A stretch of DNA of 64,000 bases, taken from assembly GCF_900187965.1 (NCBI RefSeq), contig NZ_FZNL01000001.1:372001-436000 (forward strand), given 5' to 3'. The notes beneath the pieces are model-generated. The model was not told where the DNA came from. It worked only from the letters and a program-made list of their open reading frames with translations, and ran no database searches. Shown here one piece after another: positions 52,006 to 60,686 of the stretch (the first letter of the stretch is position 1; every line of letters starts with the position of its first letter). The stretch comes from Flavobacterium sp. ov086. GTDB lineage: Bacteria > Bacteroidota > Bacteroidia > Flavobacteriales > Flavobacteriaceae. The translations under genes and the position numbers were made by a program.

Positions 52006-52845
52006 TTACCATTGGATTAAATTTTGAGCAAAGCTAAAACTTGATGCATCTATTTTACCTGTTTCTGTAAACTCATGCTTATCATTTCCATTTTTAGAAA
52101 CAGTCAATTCATTTCTTAAAACATGAGTTAATTCAAGATTTTTTATAAACTCTGAGTTTATTGCTAAATTCACTCCTTGTCCACCAAAAGGAACACTTGG
52201 ATAATATATTCCGTCTGCCTTACCTTCTGAATGAGCAAGAGCAACATTACAATAAGCTGTAGTGATTATATATGTTTTCGGGTCATGTTTTGAAGACTTT
52301 CTGAATTTTTCAAAAAGGAATCTATAAAATAATATTATTGCCTCTCTCATCTCTAAATCAGATTGCTCTATGAATGTTTCCATTACAGCTCCATGCTCTT
52401 TATCAAACTCTGAAACCCTATTCTCTTTATCGGGTGTTGTCACTATAATTCCTCTGAAAGGTTTTGTCAACTGCCATCTACCAATAGTTACGTATACTTT
52501 ATCATTAACTTCTTTTGTTTCTGACCAATATTCAACTAATTCCGCAAATGAAGTAGGTCTGTTTTCTGAGCAATAGAATTTAGATTGGAAAGGGCGATTA
52601 CATCTTGCAAAATTTTTAACAAAATGGTTAGGCGTTATTGATATCTCTGATATGGACTGAAATAAATCATCTTTTTCATGAGTCCTTGTTCTAAAAAACA
52701 CAGACTTTTCAGGAATATCGTATAATAAAACAGGTAATCTACCTATTGTTAAATAAGCTAAAACTGCTTTTTCGTAAGCATATTCATTTTCTGGATTGAT
52801 AGCTTCTAATTTCTCAATTACATTTTTTACTTTTTCAACTGTCAT
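52006..52845 (-). CDS. RES-domain-like protein
   Basis: These 279 residues have a region (about 45-120) with the RES pattern: VFFRTRTHEKDDLF (Arg), then ARCNRPFQSKFYCSEN (a GRfN-like block) and TSFAELVEYW (Ser and Glu). RES proteins such as Xre-RES toxins degrade NAD+. The rest, up to residue 279, is longer than typical RES toxins (about 150-200). No Xre antitoxin lies directly upstream; instead a DUF262 protein precedes it by 28 bp, so they probably form an operon. Confidence 0.5.
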   Translation of the reverse strand: MTVEKVKNVIEKLEAINPENEYAYEKAVLAYLTIGRLPVLLYDIPEKSVFFRTRTHEKDDLFQSISEISITPNHFVKNFARCNRPFQSKFYCSENRPTSFAELVEYWSETKEVNDKVYVTIGRWQLTKPFRGIIVTTPDKENRVSEFDKEHGAVMETFIEQSDLEMREAIILFYRFLFEKFRKSSKHDPKTYIITTAYCNVALAHSEGKADGIYYPSVPFGGQGVNLAINSEFIKNLELTHVLRNELTVSKNGNDKHEFTETGKIDASSFSFAQNLIQW

Positions 52846-52873
52846 TTTATTATTTTTTAAAATATATGAATGT

Positions 52874-54556
52874 TTATCCTAAATTAAATCGAGTTACGCA
52901 AAAATCTATAATATTTTTTCTTCTGTCATCCACGCTCATTTTATTAAAACTTCCTTTTTGAATTTCCCCTGCTAGGTTTCTAATTTCAGTGTTTTGAGAG
53001 TTCAAATATCCATTAACTTTGTTAATAGGAGGTAAGTTCCCCAGGCCAATATTTAAGTTCTTTTCCAACAATCCTAGATTACCTAAACGATTTTTCTCAT
53101 AATCATAGTCATCAGAAAAATCATAAGAGGTTGCATCATAATTTGGCTCTTTGCTAAAAACGTGCTCAACCTGAAAGTCCTTGTAAGTTATAACATCATG
53201 ATTATCATTACTATATTCTGAAAGAATATATTTTACAGCTCCATTACCATAAATCGCACCATCCAAATAAGTACCAAATACGTGGTTATTTACAAATTTT
53301 TCACTAAAATTAATTAAGTGATTTTTAATTTCTTCTACAGTTAAATCGTATTCAACAATTTGAGAACTCAGCCAATAAATATCCGCAATTGGATTTGTAC
53401 CTCGTAGTTTATAAACTCTTACTTCAATCGTTTCCAATATCGTTAGTAAGGAATCGAGTTTTCCTTGCATATAAAGTCGAACTAGCAATGGAAATAATGT
53501 AGCAGTAAATTCTAAATGTCTAAATGGTTTTTGGAATAATGGGTTTGTTTCAATTTCTTTCACAAGTTTAGAATAACTAACAGCAAAATTTTCAAAATCC
53601 AGTAAGTATTGTGATATAAAACTTTCTAACTCACTTGGCTTTTCTTTTAATTCTTCACATTTAGTTTTCAAATTATCAAAAATAGTATCAGCTCCATCTC
53701 TATTGTTCCAAGTTGATGCGAAAAGTTTTCTTGAAGAATAATAGTGTTGAGTAAATATTGTGTTTTCTTCTAGCCTCCCTAGTATTCCTAAGTTTTCTTT
53801 ACAAACTAATAAATCATCATAACTATCAAAAATGTTTTCAAAACTATTATTTATATCATCATTTAATTGTTCTTTTAAATGCAACGTCGAATACAACATT
53901 AAAATACTTTTTGTTTTATCTAAAATTCTTAAAGGCAAACCTCTGTCGTTGATAATTGAAAACATCTTAACAGCCTGCGCTTGACTTTCAACATTAAAAA
54001 CCAAAACTTCAATATTATCTCTGATAAAAATTATTCTTTGTTCAATTTCTGCAGAGGTCAAAGCGTTAGAAAATGCGATAAATAGTTTCTTTGCAGAAAA
54101 CATAAAGCGTTGACTCCTCTTATTAACTGTATTAATATCTATTTTTTCAAATTCAAAAAGTAATAACTTTAAAAAATTTCCATCTTCGCCAAGTGGTTGC
54201 AATTTTAGGTTATCCTTACTTCCAATAAATGCTGATAACTGGCTTTCTCTAATATCTGGGTCAGATAATTTATCAATAAGAACTTTTAACAGGATGAATA
54301 TTGTAGTAATTCTTTGTTGCCCATCTATGATTTCATAAACAGTATCCGTTGACAAACCTACACTCCTATTTTCTTTAAATGAAAGTGTTCCAACAAAATG
54401 ATTCATTTTATCCTTTAGACTCTCTTCAATATCTTTCCAAAGAGCCTTTCTTTCATTATCCGTCCAACTATATTTTCGCTGATAAGTTGGAATAATAAAT
54501 CTGTTTCCATTGAAAATTGACCCAATTTTTTCAGTCTGACTTTTCGTTATTGACAT
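52874..54556 (-). CDS. DUF262/DUF1524 protein, GmrSD-like
   Basis: These 560 residues have an N-terminal DUF262 (ParB-like) domain with FIIPTYQRKYSWTDNERKAL and the DGQQRITTIFILLK motif (about 75-95). The C-terminal DUF1524 domain (about 470-540) carries an HNH-like motif: DFQVEHVFSKEPN and KNRLGNLGLLEKNLN. This layout is that of the type IV modification-dependent restriction family (GmrSD, BrxU) and of many defence proteins. Nucleotide binding and DNA cleavage are inferred from family. It is the first gene of a pair with the RES-like protein. Confidence 0.85.
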   Translation of the reverse strand: MSITKSQTEKIGSIFNGNRFIIPTYQRKYSWTDNERKALWKDIEESLKDKMNHFVGTLSFKENRSVGLSTDTVYEIIDGQQRITTIFILLKVLIDKLSDPDIRESQLSAFIGSKDNLKLQPLGEDGNFLKLLLFEFEKIDINTVNKRSQRFMFSAKKLFIAFSNALTSAEIEQRIIFIRDNIEVLVFNVESQAQAVKMFSIINDRGLPLRILDKTKSILMLYSTLHLKEQLNDDINNSFENIFDSYDDLLVCKENLGILGRLEENTIFTQHYYSSRKLFASTWNNRDGADTIFDNLKTKCEELKEKPSELESFISQYLLDFENFAVSYSKLVKEIETNPLFQKPFRHLEFTATLFPLLVRLYMQGKLDSLLTILETIEVRVYKLRGTNPIADIYWLSSQIVEYDLTVEEIKNHLINFSEKFVNNHVFGTYLDGAIYGNGAVKYILSEYSNDNHDVITYKDFQVEHVFSKEPNYDATSYDFSDDYDYEKNRLGNLGLLEKNLNIGLGNLPPINKVNGYLNSQNTEIRNLAGEIQKGSFNKMSVDDRRKNIIDFCVTRFNLG

Positions 54557-54867
54557 AATTAAATTTTATTTGGTTTTTAATATTAACAATCAGCATAGAT
54601 TTAAATCAAACTAATCTATTCTTATAAATCAACTTATATTCTTGCTAATTTAGAAATATTTTACTACAAATAAAATTTAGATAAATTAGAAAGTCACTCT
54701 TTGAAATATTTTAAATAATAAATATAATAATAGCCTTTTATACAGTTATTCTAATTTAGTTTTTGAATCGACTGGTAAAATAAATTATACTCCACAGAAA
54801 TCATTGTTAATAAGTACAGTAATCTGTTAATAATAATTGTGTGATAAAATTTTATAGATTTGCGCAG

Positions 54868-54931
54868 AGAGAATTTTATTCTTAAATTTGCTTAAATAAA
54901 AAAAGCATCCAACGGGAAAGGATGCTTTTTT
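54868..54931 (+). ncRNA. Candidate short leader or small RNA
   Basis: TAGATTTG at 54855-54862 predicts a start near 54869. AAAAGCATCC/GGATGCTTTT with a T-run ends at 54931. The resulting RNA would be about 63 nt, or an attenuator for the operon at 54975. The -33 spacing (15 bp to TTG) is poor. Confidence 0.35.
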
Positions 54932-54940
54932 GTATAGTTC

Positions 54941-54961
54941 TTTGAAATGGGTGATTTCAAA
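54941..54961. promoter_or_regulatory. Operator-like inverted repeat before XRE-ImmA operon
   Basis: TTTGAAAT and ATTTCAAA, perfect 8-bp arms with a 5-bp spacer, 13 bp before the ATG at 54975. The related CCCATTTCAAAG lies at 55642-55653, in front of the XRE-ImmA gene itself. Confidence 0.55.
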
Positions 54962-54974
54962 TATTATTTTAATA

Positions 54975-55625
54975 ATGTTGTACAAAAGTAGTAAATATTC
55001 ATTAGATGCGCAAGGCGTAGGCAATGATTTGTATGTTAAATTTATTCAAATGGCATACAATATAGTAAATGACGGAGTGAAAAATTCCGTCAAGATATTC
55101 AATAATGACCCTGGTCAATTTGAATACAGGTCAGCAAAAGCTGTCTGGTTGAACTCTAACATCAAGAAATTATTTAATAATAATTTAGTTCTTGATAACT
55201 TCTTGACAAAAAAAATCAATCGACTAAAGTCACACGGGGTTGATTATTACGTACTGGATGGAAAAGCTTTGATTTGTTTTAAAAAAATGGACAATAAGAG
55301 CAAGATAAGCGGATTCTATTCTAAAAGATTCAAAGATATGATGAACGGTAATGCAATACATTACTCAAATAATATGCTCCAAAATCTTTCTGAAATGGGA
55401 ATAAACAAAGCTTTGCCAATTTATTATATAGGTTACATCTTAGACAAAACGGGAAATCTTGTCGATATAAGATTAGTACATTATAATGATGGTATTGTAG
55501 CTTATGAGGTTAGTTTGGTAGAAATATTTAGACCAAATTTATTTAATATTAATACAAATGACACAACTGATGAAATAAAAGTTGTTTCAAAAAAAAGAAA
55601 AGGCAACCAGCAAACTGGTAGCTAG
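54975..55625 (+). CDS. Hypothetical protein in XRE-ImmA operon
   Basis: The ATG at 54975 (MLYKSSKYSLDAQGVGNDLY) is preferred; the longer frame would run into the inverted repeat. The 216 residues have no recognised domain. The N-terminal half is basic and helical, the C-terminal half mixed (ALPIYYIGYILDKTGNLVDI), with a lysine-rich tail. It is encoded 52 bp ahead of an XRE-ImmA protein, the position usually taken by the toxin of such pairs. A toxin role is inference only. Confidence 0.6.
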   Translation: MLYKSSKYSLDAQGVGNDLYVKFIQMAYNIVNDGVKNSVKIFNNDPGQFEYRSAKAVWLNSNIKKLFNNNLVLDNFLTKKINRLKSHGVDYYVLDGKALICFKKMDNKSKISGFYSKRFKDMMNGNAIHYSNNMLQNLSEMGINKALPIYYIGYILDKTGNLVDIRLVHYNDGIVAYEVSLVEIFRPNLFNINTNDTTDEIKVVSKKRKGNQQTGS

Positions 55626-55677
55626 TTAGTAATCGAAATCCCCATTTCAAAGTTATATTAACTTAAAACGAATACCT

Positions 55678-56745
55678 ATGGCAAGTATACTTAAAAATGA
55701 TACCTTAAAGTTAGCTAGGAATTATTTTGGAATGAACCAGAAAGAATTTGCTGAAAAATTAAAAGTCTCACAAGCCTTAATCAGTAATTTAGAAAAAAGT
55801 TTAAAGCCATTAACAGACGATATTATAGAGAAGATAAAGGATGAGTTTAGTGAAAACTTTTTTTCGCAAGTTATGAGTACTCCAAATTTAAAAGTACATT
55901 ATCGTGCAAGTGCAACTGTTGCAAAAAAGTATACTGATTTATTTGAAGCGAGATTATTAATAATCTCAAATAAAATTGAACAGTTACTTGAGTATGTAGA
56001 AATTCCTGAAAACAAAATTCCGCAAATGAACTTAGAAGAATTTAAGCTTAATGCAGAATATCTTGCGAATGAAGTTCGTGACTATTTCGAATTAGGTCGA
56101 AAACCAATCGAAGATTTAGTAAAACTTCTAGAGAAAAGTGGAGTTATTGTTTATTTTTTTGATTATGATTTTATTTCTGCTCAAAACAAAAATTTTGACG
56201 GTGTAAGTTTCTACGTAAAAGGTGTGCCAGTAATTTTAATTAATGATAAAATTCAAAATGCAAGAAAAATCTTTACTTTATCGCATGAATTAGGACATCT
56301 GATAATGCATAATCACAATGATTTCTTCATCTCAAATGAAAGAGATATGGAAAAAGAAGCTAATCAATTTGCTTCTGAATTTCTTGCCCCAAAAAATGCA
56401 TTAAGAGGAGAGTTTACACGATTAACTAGTGAAAAACTATTCGAATTAAAAGCATATTGGAAAATATCAGTTGGTGCATTATTGTACAAAGCAAAGGAAA
56501 CTAGCTTAACACAAGACCAATACAGAAGATGGGTAACGCATTTTGCACCTTACCGAAAAAGTGAACCACATGATGTAGCTATTAATAAACCAATTTTATT
56601 AAAGAAAATGTTCCAAGTATGTCAAGAAGATATAGGAAGCGAAAAAGAATTTTTAAACGAATTTGGTCTTTCTAAAAAGATTTTTGAAGATGTATATTCA
56701 ACATTGATTGAAAAAGAGAGAACTAAAATGAAAATAATACTATAA
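55678..56745 (+). CDS. XRE regulator with ImmA/IrrE metallopeptidase domain
   Basis: These 355 residues hold an N-terminal HTH (about 8-65; LARNYFGMNQKEFAEKLKVS) and a C-terminal zinc peptidase domain with SHELGHLIMHN (about 203-213) plus downstream Glu in EKEANQFASEFLAP. Such proteins (COG2856 family) act as regulators cleaved or activated by DNA damage, and as antitoxin halves of TA-type defence pairs. It is probably the regulator of its own operon through the TTTGAAAT repeats. Confidence 0.88.
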   Translation: MASILKNDTLKLARNYFGMNQKEFAEKLKVSQALISNLEKSLKPLTDDIIEKIKDEFSENFFSQVMSTPNLKVHYRASATVAKKYTDLFEARLLIISNKIEQLLEYVEIPENKIPQMNLEEFKLNAEYLANEVRDYFELGRKPIEDLVKLLEKSGVIVYFFDYDFISAQNKNFDGVSFYVKGVPVILINDKIQNARKIFTLSHELGHLIMHNHNDFFISNERDMEKEANQFASEFLAPKNALRGEFTRLTSEKLFELKAYWKISVGALLYKAKETSLTQDQYRRWVTHFAPYRKSEPHDVAINKPILLKKMFQVCQEDIGSEKEFLNEFGLSKKIFEDVYSTLIEKERTKMKIIL

Positions 56746-56765
56746 CAACTAAAAAACAGAAAATC

Positions 56766-57008
56766 ATGAACAATAAACAAACATCAAAGTCAATTGCGTC
56801 ATTAGCATCTGACGTTTTAAGAAACCCAAACTCATCAGCTATCCAAAAGACTTTAGCAGGTTCAGCCCTGTCTCAAGTTAACAAAGGAAATCAAACTGGC
56901 TCTGAAATGGAGAGTGTTGCATCTAAGGTTTTAGGAAGTACTAAATACAATGAGGATACAAAAAGTCTAGCTGGGTCAATTGTATCACAATCTGACAAAA
57001 AAAGATAA
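56766..57008 (+). CDS. Small two-repeat protein
   Basis: This 80-residue protein is made of two similar units (SIASLASDVLRNPNSSAIQK, then TLAGSALSQ; and ESVASKVLGSTKYNEDTKSL, then AGSIVSQ). This is a widespread small protein (KTSK-LAS type) in bacterial accessory regions, of unknown function. It lies 20 bp after the XRE-ImmA gene and ends with a terminator. Confidence 0.75.
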   Translation: MNNKQTSKSIASLASDVLRNPNSSAIQKTLAGSALSQVNKGNQTGSEMESVASKVLGSTKYNEDTKSLAGSIVSQSDKKR

Positions 57009-57012
57009 ATAA

Positions 57013-57038
57013 AAAAACACCTCTTTGAGGTGTTTTTA
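57013..57038. terminator. Bidirectional terminator
   Basis: AAAAACACCTC pairs with GAGGTGTTTTT around a 2-nt loop, between the convergent small gene and the deaminase operon. Confidence 0.8.
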
Positions 57039-57040
57039 TC

Positions 57041-57250
57041 TTAAAATGATTTGGTAAATTTTAAAACCATATTTGTATAATCTATTTTACCTTTGTCAGA
57101 ATTTTGATATTCAGACAATGAAATTACTTTAGAATTTTCTGTAATTACTGTATTGGCGCTTTGGTTTATTATAGGCTTATTGGAAAATTCTAAAGATAAT
57201 TGAGCATTTTTTGACTGGTTTTTAACTTCGTTTTTTTCGTCTTTTTGCAT
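57041..57250 (-). CDS. Small protein downstream of AvcD-type deaminase (69 aa)
   Basis: The ATG at 57250 follows the deaminase stop by 3 bp, so translation is coupled. The 69 residues are polar: an Asn/Lys/Gln-rich N-terminus, then AQLSLEFSNKPIINQSANTV and SKVISLSEYQNSDKGKIDYT. No known domain is visible. The tight coupling suggests a subunit, inhibitor or phage-sensing partner of the deaminase. Function unknown. Confidence 0.65.
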   Translation of the reverse strand: MQKDEKNEVKNQSKNAQLSLEFSNKPIINQSANTVITENSKVISLSEYQNSDKGKIDYTNMVLKFTKSF

Positions 57251-57253
57251 ATA

Positions 57254-58831
57254 TTATTCCATTTTTATTAATCCACATTGTTCTAACGAATGAATAGCTT
57301 GAGCTTCCAAAGTAGGTAACGCCTGAAGTGATTTAGACACTTTAGGAGTTATCGTTTTAAAATCTTTCACAATAATTTTTCCTGATTTATCCTTTCTATC
57401 AGTAAAGTTAGTAAAAAAGTTTAGATATTTTAGAGGTGCTACACCATCAAATATTAATATTCTCACTTTATCTTCACTATTCTCGTCTTCAGTTATTGCA
57501 TCATTGTGCAAAGTTATACATAAACTTTTAATGTATGGCTCAATATAATAAACTTCTTTTATCCCAGATGCAATTATGTGTTTTGCACAATTATGACATG
57601 GATAAGTTGTACAGAATAATTTACCATTTGTCATTTTACTACCTGAAAGCTGACTACCAGTTATAATAGCATGCATTTCAGCATGCACCGAACGAGAAAA
57701 TTCTATTAAATCTTTAATTTTAGAAAATCTTAATTTAGATGTAAATAATTTAATCTTTTTTAGGTCAAGAAAACCTTTCTCATCATTAAAAATGGTACTT
57801 AATTCTTTATCGCTTTTTAATGTTTCAACTATACTATCTACAAGAATGTCTTTTTGAGCATCGTTACTACACAATCCAGTTGTTATACATCGCGAATCTG
57901 TTATGTCTCCTTCTGAATATAAATTACCTCCAAATTTAGGAACGTCATTCCATCCAGTTGAAATTAAATTACCCTTATCTGTAGTAATTGCCGCTCCTAC
58001 CTGCCTTGAAAGGCAAGCTGAGTTTCCAGCGGCTGATTTTGCCGCATACATAGCAATTTCATCGGAGGTTGGTGTAACTATAGAGCTTTCGAAGATTAGA
58101 CTTAAATATCTATTAATTTTATCTTCAAGTTTATCAACATTTTTATCTGAAACCCTTAAAAAAAAATCTCCTTCAGTAAATGTACCCCTCACATTTTGAC
58201 CATAAGTAGTATTATCATAATCATCAGTTTCAACAATATTTTTTATTTCTGACGGAGACAAATCCCTTTTCCTAAGATTATTTTCTCGTTCATCTTGAGG
58301 AGAAAATATACTAAATTGGTAAAAATTATCAGTATAAATTTGTCTTAAAAGTAATAACTCTTCAATGTTTTTAATTGAATTAAAAATAAAACATATCCTT
58401 CTACTTTTATATTCTTCAGGTTTAGGATAGACCTCCGCAGTTTTAGTTTGATTATTTCTATTGTTATGTATATCCTTAATGGCAAGTTCAACTAAAACTG
58501 ACTTATTATCATACTTTAATCTTATCGCATTTCCCTCATCAATTTTATACACTAATTTAGAATATCCTTCAGTCTTACCATCTTTTTGCTTATAATCTTG
58601 TACTTTATACTTTTCAATATAATCAGCTAATTTTAAGATTTGAACTTCATAATTATATTTCTCATTTAAAACTTTTTTAATTGATGATATTACTTCATCT
58701 TTCATCGAACCAATAGGCGCACATATTCCTAAAAATAATTCTTCTGTTAAAGTATTTTTAACTTTTTCTCTTGTTGTTTTGCCTTTAACTCCATCATCCT
58801 GACCTACAATTTCCAATTTAGCTTGTTCCAT
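57254..58831 (-). CDS. Anti-phage dCTP deaminase, AvcD type
   Basis: These 525 residues have an N-terminal P-loop-like kinase domain (LFLGICAPIGSMKDE, about 33-46; the usual Walker Lys is not obvious). A C-terminal deoxycytidylate deaminase domain follows: RQVGAAITTDKGNLISTGWN (about 276-295), catalytic HAE in SRSVHAEMHAIITG (383-385) and zinc ligands in TTYPCHNCAKHI (411-415). This is the architecture of AvcD-type defence proteins that deplete dCTP/dCMP during phage infection. Vibrio AvcID has an RNA antitoxin upstream; no such element could be identified by eye here. It is divergent from the PIN gene. Confidence 0.88.
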   Translation of the reverse strand: MEQAKLEIVGQDDGVKGKTTREKVKNTLTEELFLGICAPIGSMKDEVISSIKKVLNEKYNYEVQILKLADYIEKYKVQDYKQKDGKTEGYSKLVYKIDEGNAIRLKYDNKSVLVELAIKDIHNNRNNQTKTAEVYPKPEEYKSRRICFIFNSIKNIEELLLLRQIYTDNFYQFSIFSPQDERENNLRKRDLSPSEIKNIVETDDYDNTTYGQNVRGTFTEGDFFLRVSDKNVDKLEDKINRYLSLIFESSIVTPTSDEIAMYAAKSAAGNSACLSRQVGAAITTDKGNLISTGWNDVPKFGGNLYSEGDITDSRCITTGLCSNDAQKDILVDSIVETLKSDKELSTIFNDEKGFLDLKKIKLFTSKLRFSKIKDLIEFSRSVHAEMHAIITGSQLSGSKMTNGKLFCTTYPCHNCAKHIIASGIKEVYYIEPYIKSLCITLHNDAITEDENSEDKVRILIFDGVAPLKYLNFFTNFTDRKDKSGKIIVKDFKTITPKVSKSLQALPTLEAQAIHSLEQCGLIKME

Positions 58832-58994
58832 AAATTTAGCTTCATTTTTTAATAAACCTTCTTAAATAATTAAATAATCTTATATTTCAAAGGATTTTTT
58901 TTGTAAATATGATTGTTTTATTTTTAAAACATTTACGGAAAACCTCATTTTAATAAATTATTTTAACAATATAGAATTACTTTTAATATCAAAC

Positions 58995-59041
58995 AACACG
59001 TATAAGTACGTGTTTTGTTTTTAAACAAAACAATATATTTG
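58995..59041. promoter_or_regulatory. Nested inverted repeats and promoter between deaminase and PIN genes
   Basis: AACACGTA/TACGTGTT (58995-59014, 4-bp spacer) is followed by GTTTTGTTT/AAACAAAAC (59012-59031, 2-bp spacer). A -7 box TATATTTG lies at 59034-59041. The two palindromes overlap by 3 bp and touch the promoter of the PIN gene. Confidence 0.65.
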
Positions 59042-59061
59042 CGTCTGTTAATTTAGATAAA

Positions 59062-60144
59062 ATGGAAATTGAAACCGATATAGTGTTTATAGATACAGGA
59101 ATCTTCGAAAGAGAAAATTTCCTTAGAGGTCATAAAATAAAGAAAATAAGTGAGTTATCCAAGAGTAAGGCTATTAAGGTTAAGTTGACTGACATAACCT
59201 ATCGTGAGATAAAGAATAGAATGCGTAAGAATTTGGAAACAGCAAGAGTGCTATATAAAAAATTTGGAGATACAATTAACGTTGATGCTAAAATATTAAA
59301 AAATGATGCTGATTTTAATAACTTCTACCCTTTAAAAAAATTAGACACTACTGCTATTTTTAAGAAACTAGAAATACAGTTAGATGATTTTATAAAAGAT
59401 AGTGAAATCGAAATAATTGACTCTTCTCTTGCAGATATTCAAGAAGTTTTTGAGCAATATTTTGAGCAAAAAGCACCGTTTCATGAAGGACAGAAAAAAG
59501 ATGAATTCCCAGATGCTTTTACTTTAAGTGCAATTAAACAATGGTGCAAAAAAAACAAAAAAAAAGTATATATAATATCAACAGATAATGATATTATAAA
59601 ATATAAAGATGAGCCCTCAATTATACCGTTGCATGATTTAACTGTTTTTATTGACACCGTTTCTAGAAAACATGAAAGTGAAAAAATAGTTCAAAAAATT
59701 ATGGATAGCATTACAGGTCAATTTGATGTTGTCAAAAATTATCTTATTGAAAACTATAATGAAGAAATAGGCTATCAAATATCACAAAATTATATTCATC
59801 AATTCGATGTATTGGAATATGATGAAACCCCAATCATTGAGAAAATTGAATTAGAAAACATTTATTTCAGTGATATTGGAAAAGATTCATCAACAGTTCA
59901 AATAGTCGTAAATATATATTTAGAATTAAATTTATCATATATCGATTATGACATGGCAACTTATGATAGAGAAGACGATATATGGTTCAATGCTAATATT
60001 GAGAATTTGAATTTAGTATTAAATACTGAATTTGAATTTGAAGCAAGCTTTGAATATGAATTTGATGAAACTGAATTAATTGACATTCAATTTACTGGTA
60101 TCGATAACTTAGAAATAAATGACATAACAAATTTAGGAGATTAA
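59062..60144 (+). CDS. PIN-domain nuclease with C-terminal beta domain
   Basis: These 360 residues have a PIN (DUF4935-type) domain in the first half: VFIDTGIFERENFL (first Asp), KLTDITYREIKNRMRK, KKDEFPDAFTLSAI (acidic pair, about 150) and VYIISTDNDIIKY (about 170). These are the acidic residues that bind metal in RNase-like PIN enzymes. The remainder (about 225-360) is acidic and strand-rich without a known domain. It is divergent from the deaminase gene and shares its control region. Confidence 0.72.
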   Translation: MEIETDIVFIDTGIFERENFLRGHKIKKISELSKSKAIKVKLTDITYREIKNRMRKNLETARVLYKKFGDTINVDAKILKNDADFNNFYPLKKLDTTAIFKKLEIQLDDFIKDSEIEIIDSSLADIQEVFEQYFEQKAPFHEGQKKDEFPDAFTLSAIKQWCKKNKKKVYIISTDNDIIKYKDEPSIIPLHDLTVFIDTVSRKHESEKIVQKIMDSITGQFDVVKNYLIENYNEEIGYQISQNYIHQFDVLEYDETPIIEKIELENIYFSDIGKDSSTVQIVVNIYLELNLSYIDYDMATYDREDDIWFNANIENLNLVLNTEFEFEASFEYEFDETELIDIQFTGIDNLEINDITNLGD

Positions 60145-60180
60145 GATTATGAAATTTGATTCAACACTTTATATGCATAA

Positions 60181-60250
60181 GACAGCTTCTTCAAATCTTC
60201 AACGAATAAATTCGACAATTCAACGGTAAAGGGTACAAAAACCTCTTCTT
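60181..60250. repeat. 70-nt direct repeat, copy 1 (attR candidate)
   Basis: Aligns without gaps to 63301-63370 (50 of 70 identical by my count; 3120 bp apart). The central part contains TTCGACA and AAGGGTA. GGGTACA (60231-60237) equals the last bases of tRNA-Leu plus the following base. Confidence 0.5.
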
Positions 60251-60268
60251 TCGAAGAGGTTTTTTGGT
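60238..60268 (+). terminator. Rho-independent terminator after PIN gene / tRNA 3' remnant
   Basis: AAACCTCTTC pairs with GAAGAGGTTT around a 4-nt loop and is followed by T residues. It directly follows GGGTACA. Confidence 0.8.
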
Positions 60269-60686
60269 TTTATACTTCTTTAATAAAACTAAACTTTTTT
60301 CGTTTTAAACATCTTTATTACAGCAATATAAAACTTTTGGAGTGAGAAAAAAAACTTACCGCAGAGAACACTACGTTTTTTTACTCTTAGCTTTTATAAA
60401 AGGCAAAGTTCGCAAAGCTTTATATTAATTTAGCTTTACGAACTCTGTGTTTTCTGAGGCATTCTTAGATAAAAATCTTTACATTCTATGCTGTAAAGAA
60501 TAATTAACAAATATAATTTTCTTATGTTTCTCCACAACATTTAGCATTGACCCGGTTCAACAATTTTCATTTTCCAGCAGACAAACAACCACAAATGTTT
60601 TATTTTGATAATTAATTTAAAAGAGAATATTTATGTTATAAAATTAGATTAACGAGTAAAAAAACATCGTTTGCTCATATAAAATC

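Larger units (their letters stand above)
54557..54974. other. Divergent region of DUF262 and XRE-ImmA operons
   Basis: No protein gene is visible. The AT-rich spacer contains a -7-like TAGATTTG (54855-54862), a terminator-like hairpin (54897-54931) and an inverted repeat (54941-54961). The first two could delimit a small RNA of about 65 nt. Confidence 0.5.
37834..60270. mobile_element. Genomic island beside tRNA-Leu(CAA)
   Basis: The left end is fixed by the large serine recombinase abutting tRNA-Leu. The content changes sharply from conserved core genes to regulators, a resolvase and defence-like genes of uneven strand use. The right end is less certain. I favour about 60228-60270, where GGGTACA (identical to the last bases of the tRNA plus the next base pair) is followed at once by a rho-independent terminator, as expected behind an intact tRNA. 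No conjugation or phage structural genes are visible, so it is a non-self-transmissible or decayed element. Confidence 0.6.
60145..60686. other. Intergenic region at island right edge
   Basis: No gene is visible. It contains copy 1 of a 70-nt repeat (60181-60250), the terminator below, and a Flavobacterium-type repeat with arms GTTCGCAAAGCT/AGCTTTACGAAC (about 60409-60445) and the words ACCGCAGAG and CTCTGTGTTTTCTGAGG. Confidence 0.5.

Noticed and set aside
57903..58199. Plus-strand ORF of 98 codons within the deaminase gene
   Set aside because: Antisense of the deaminase domain; no support.
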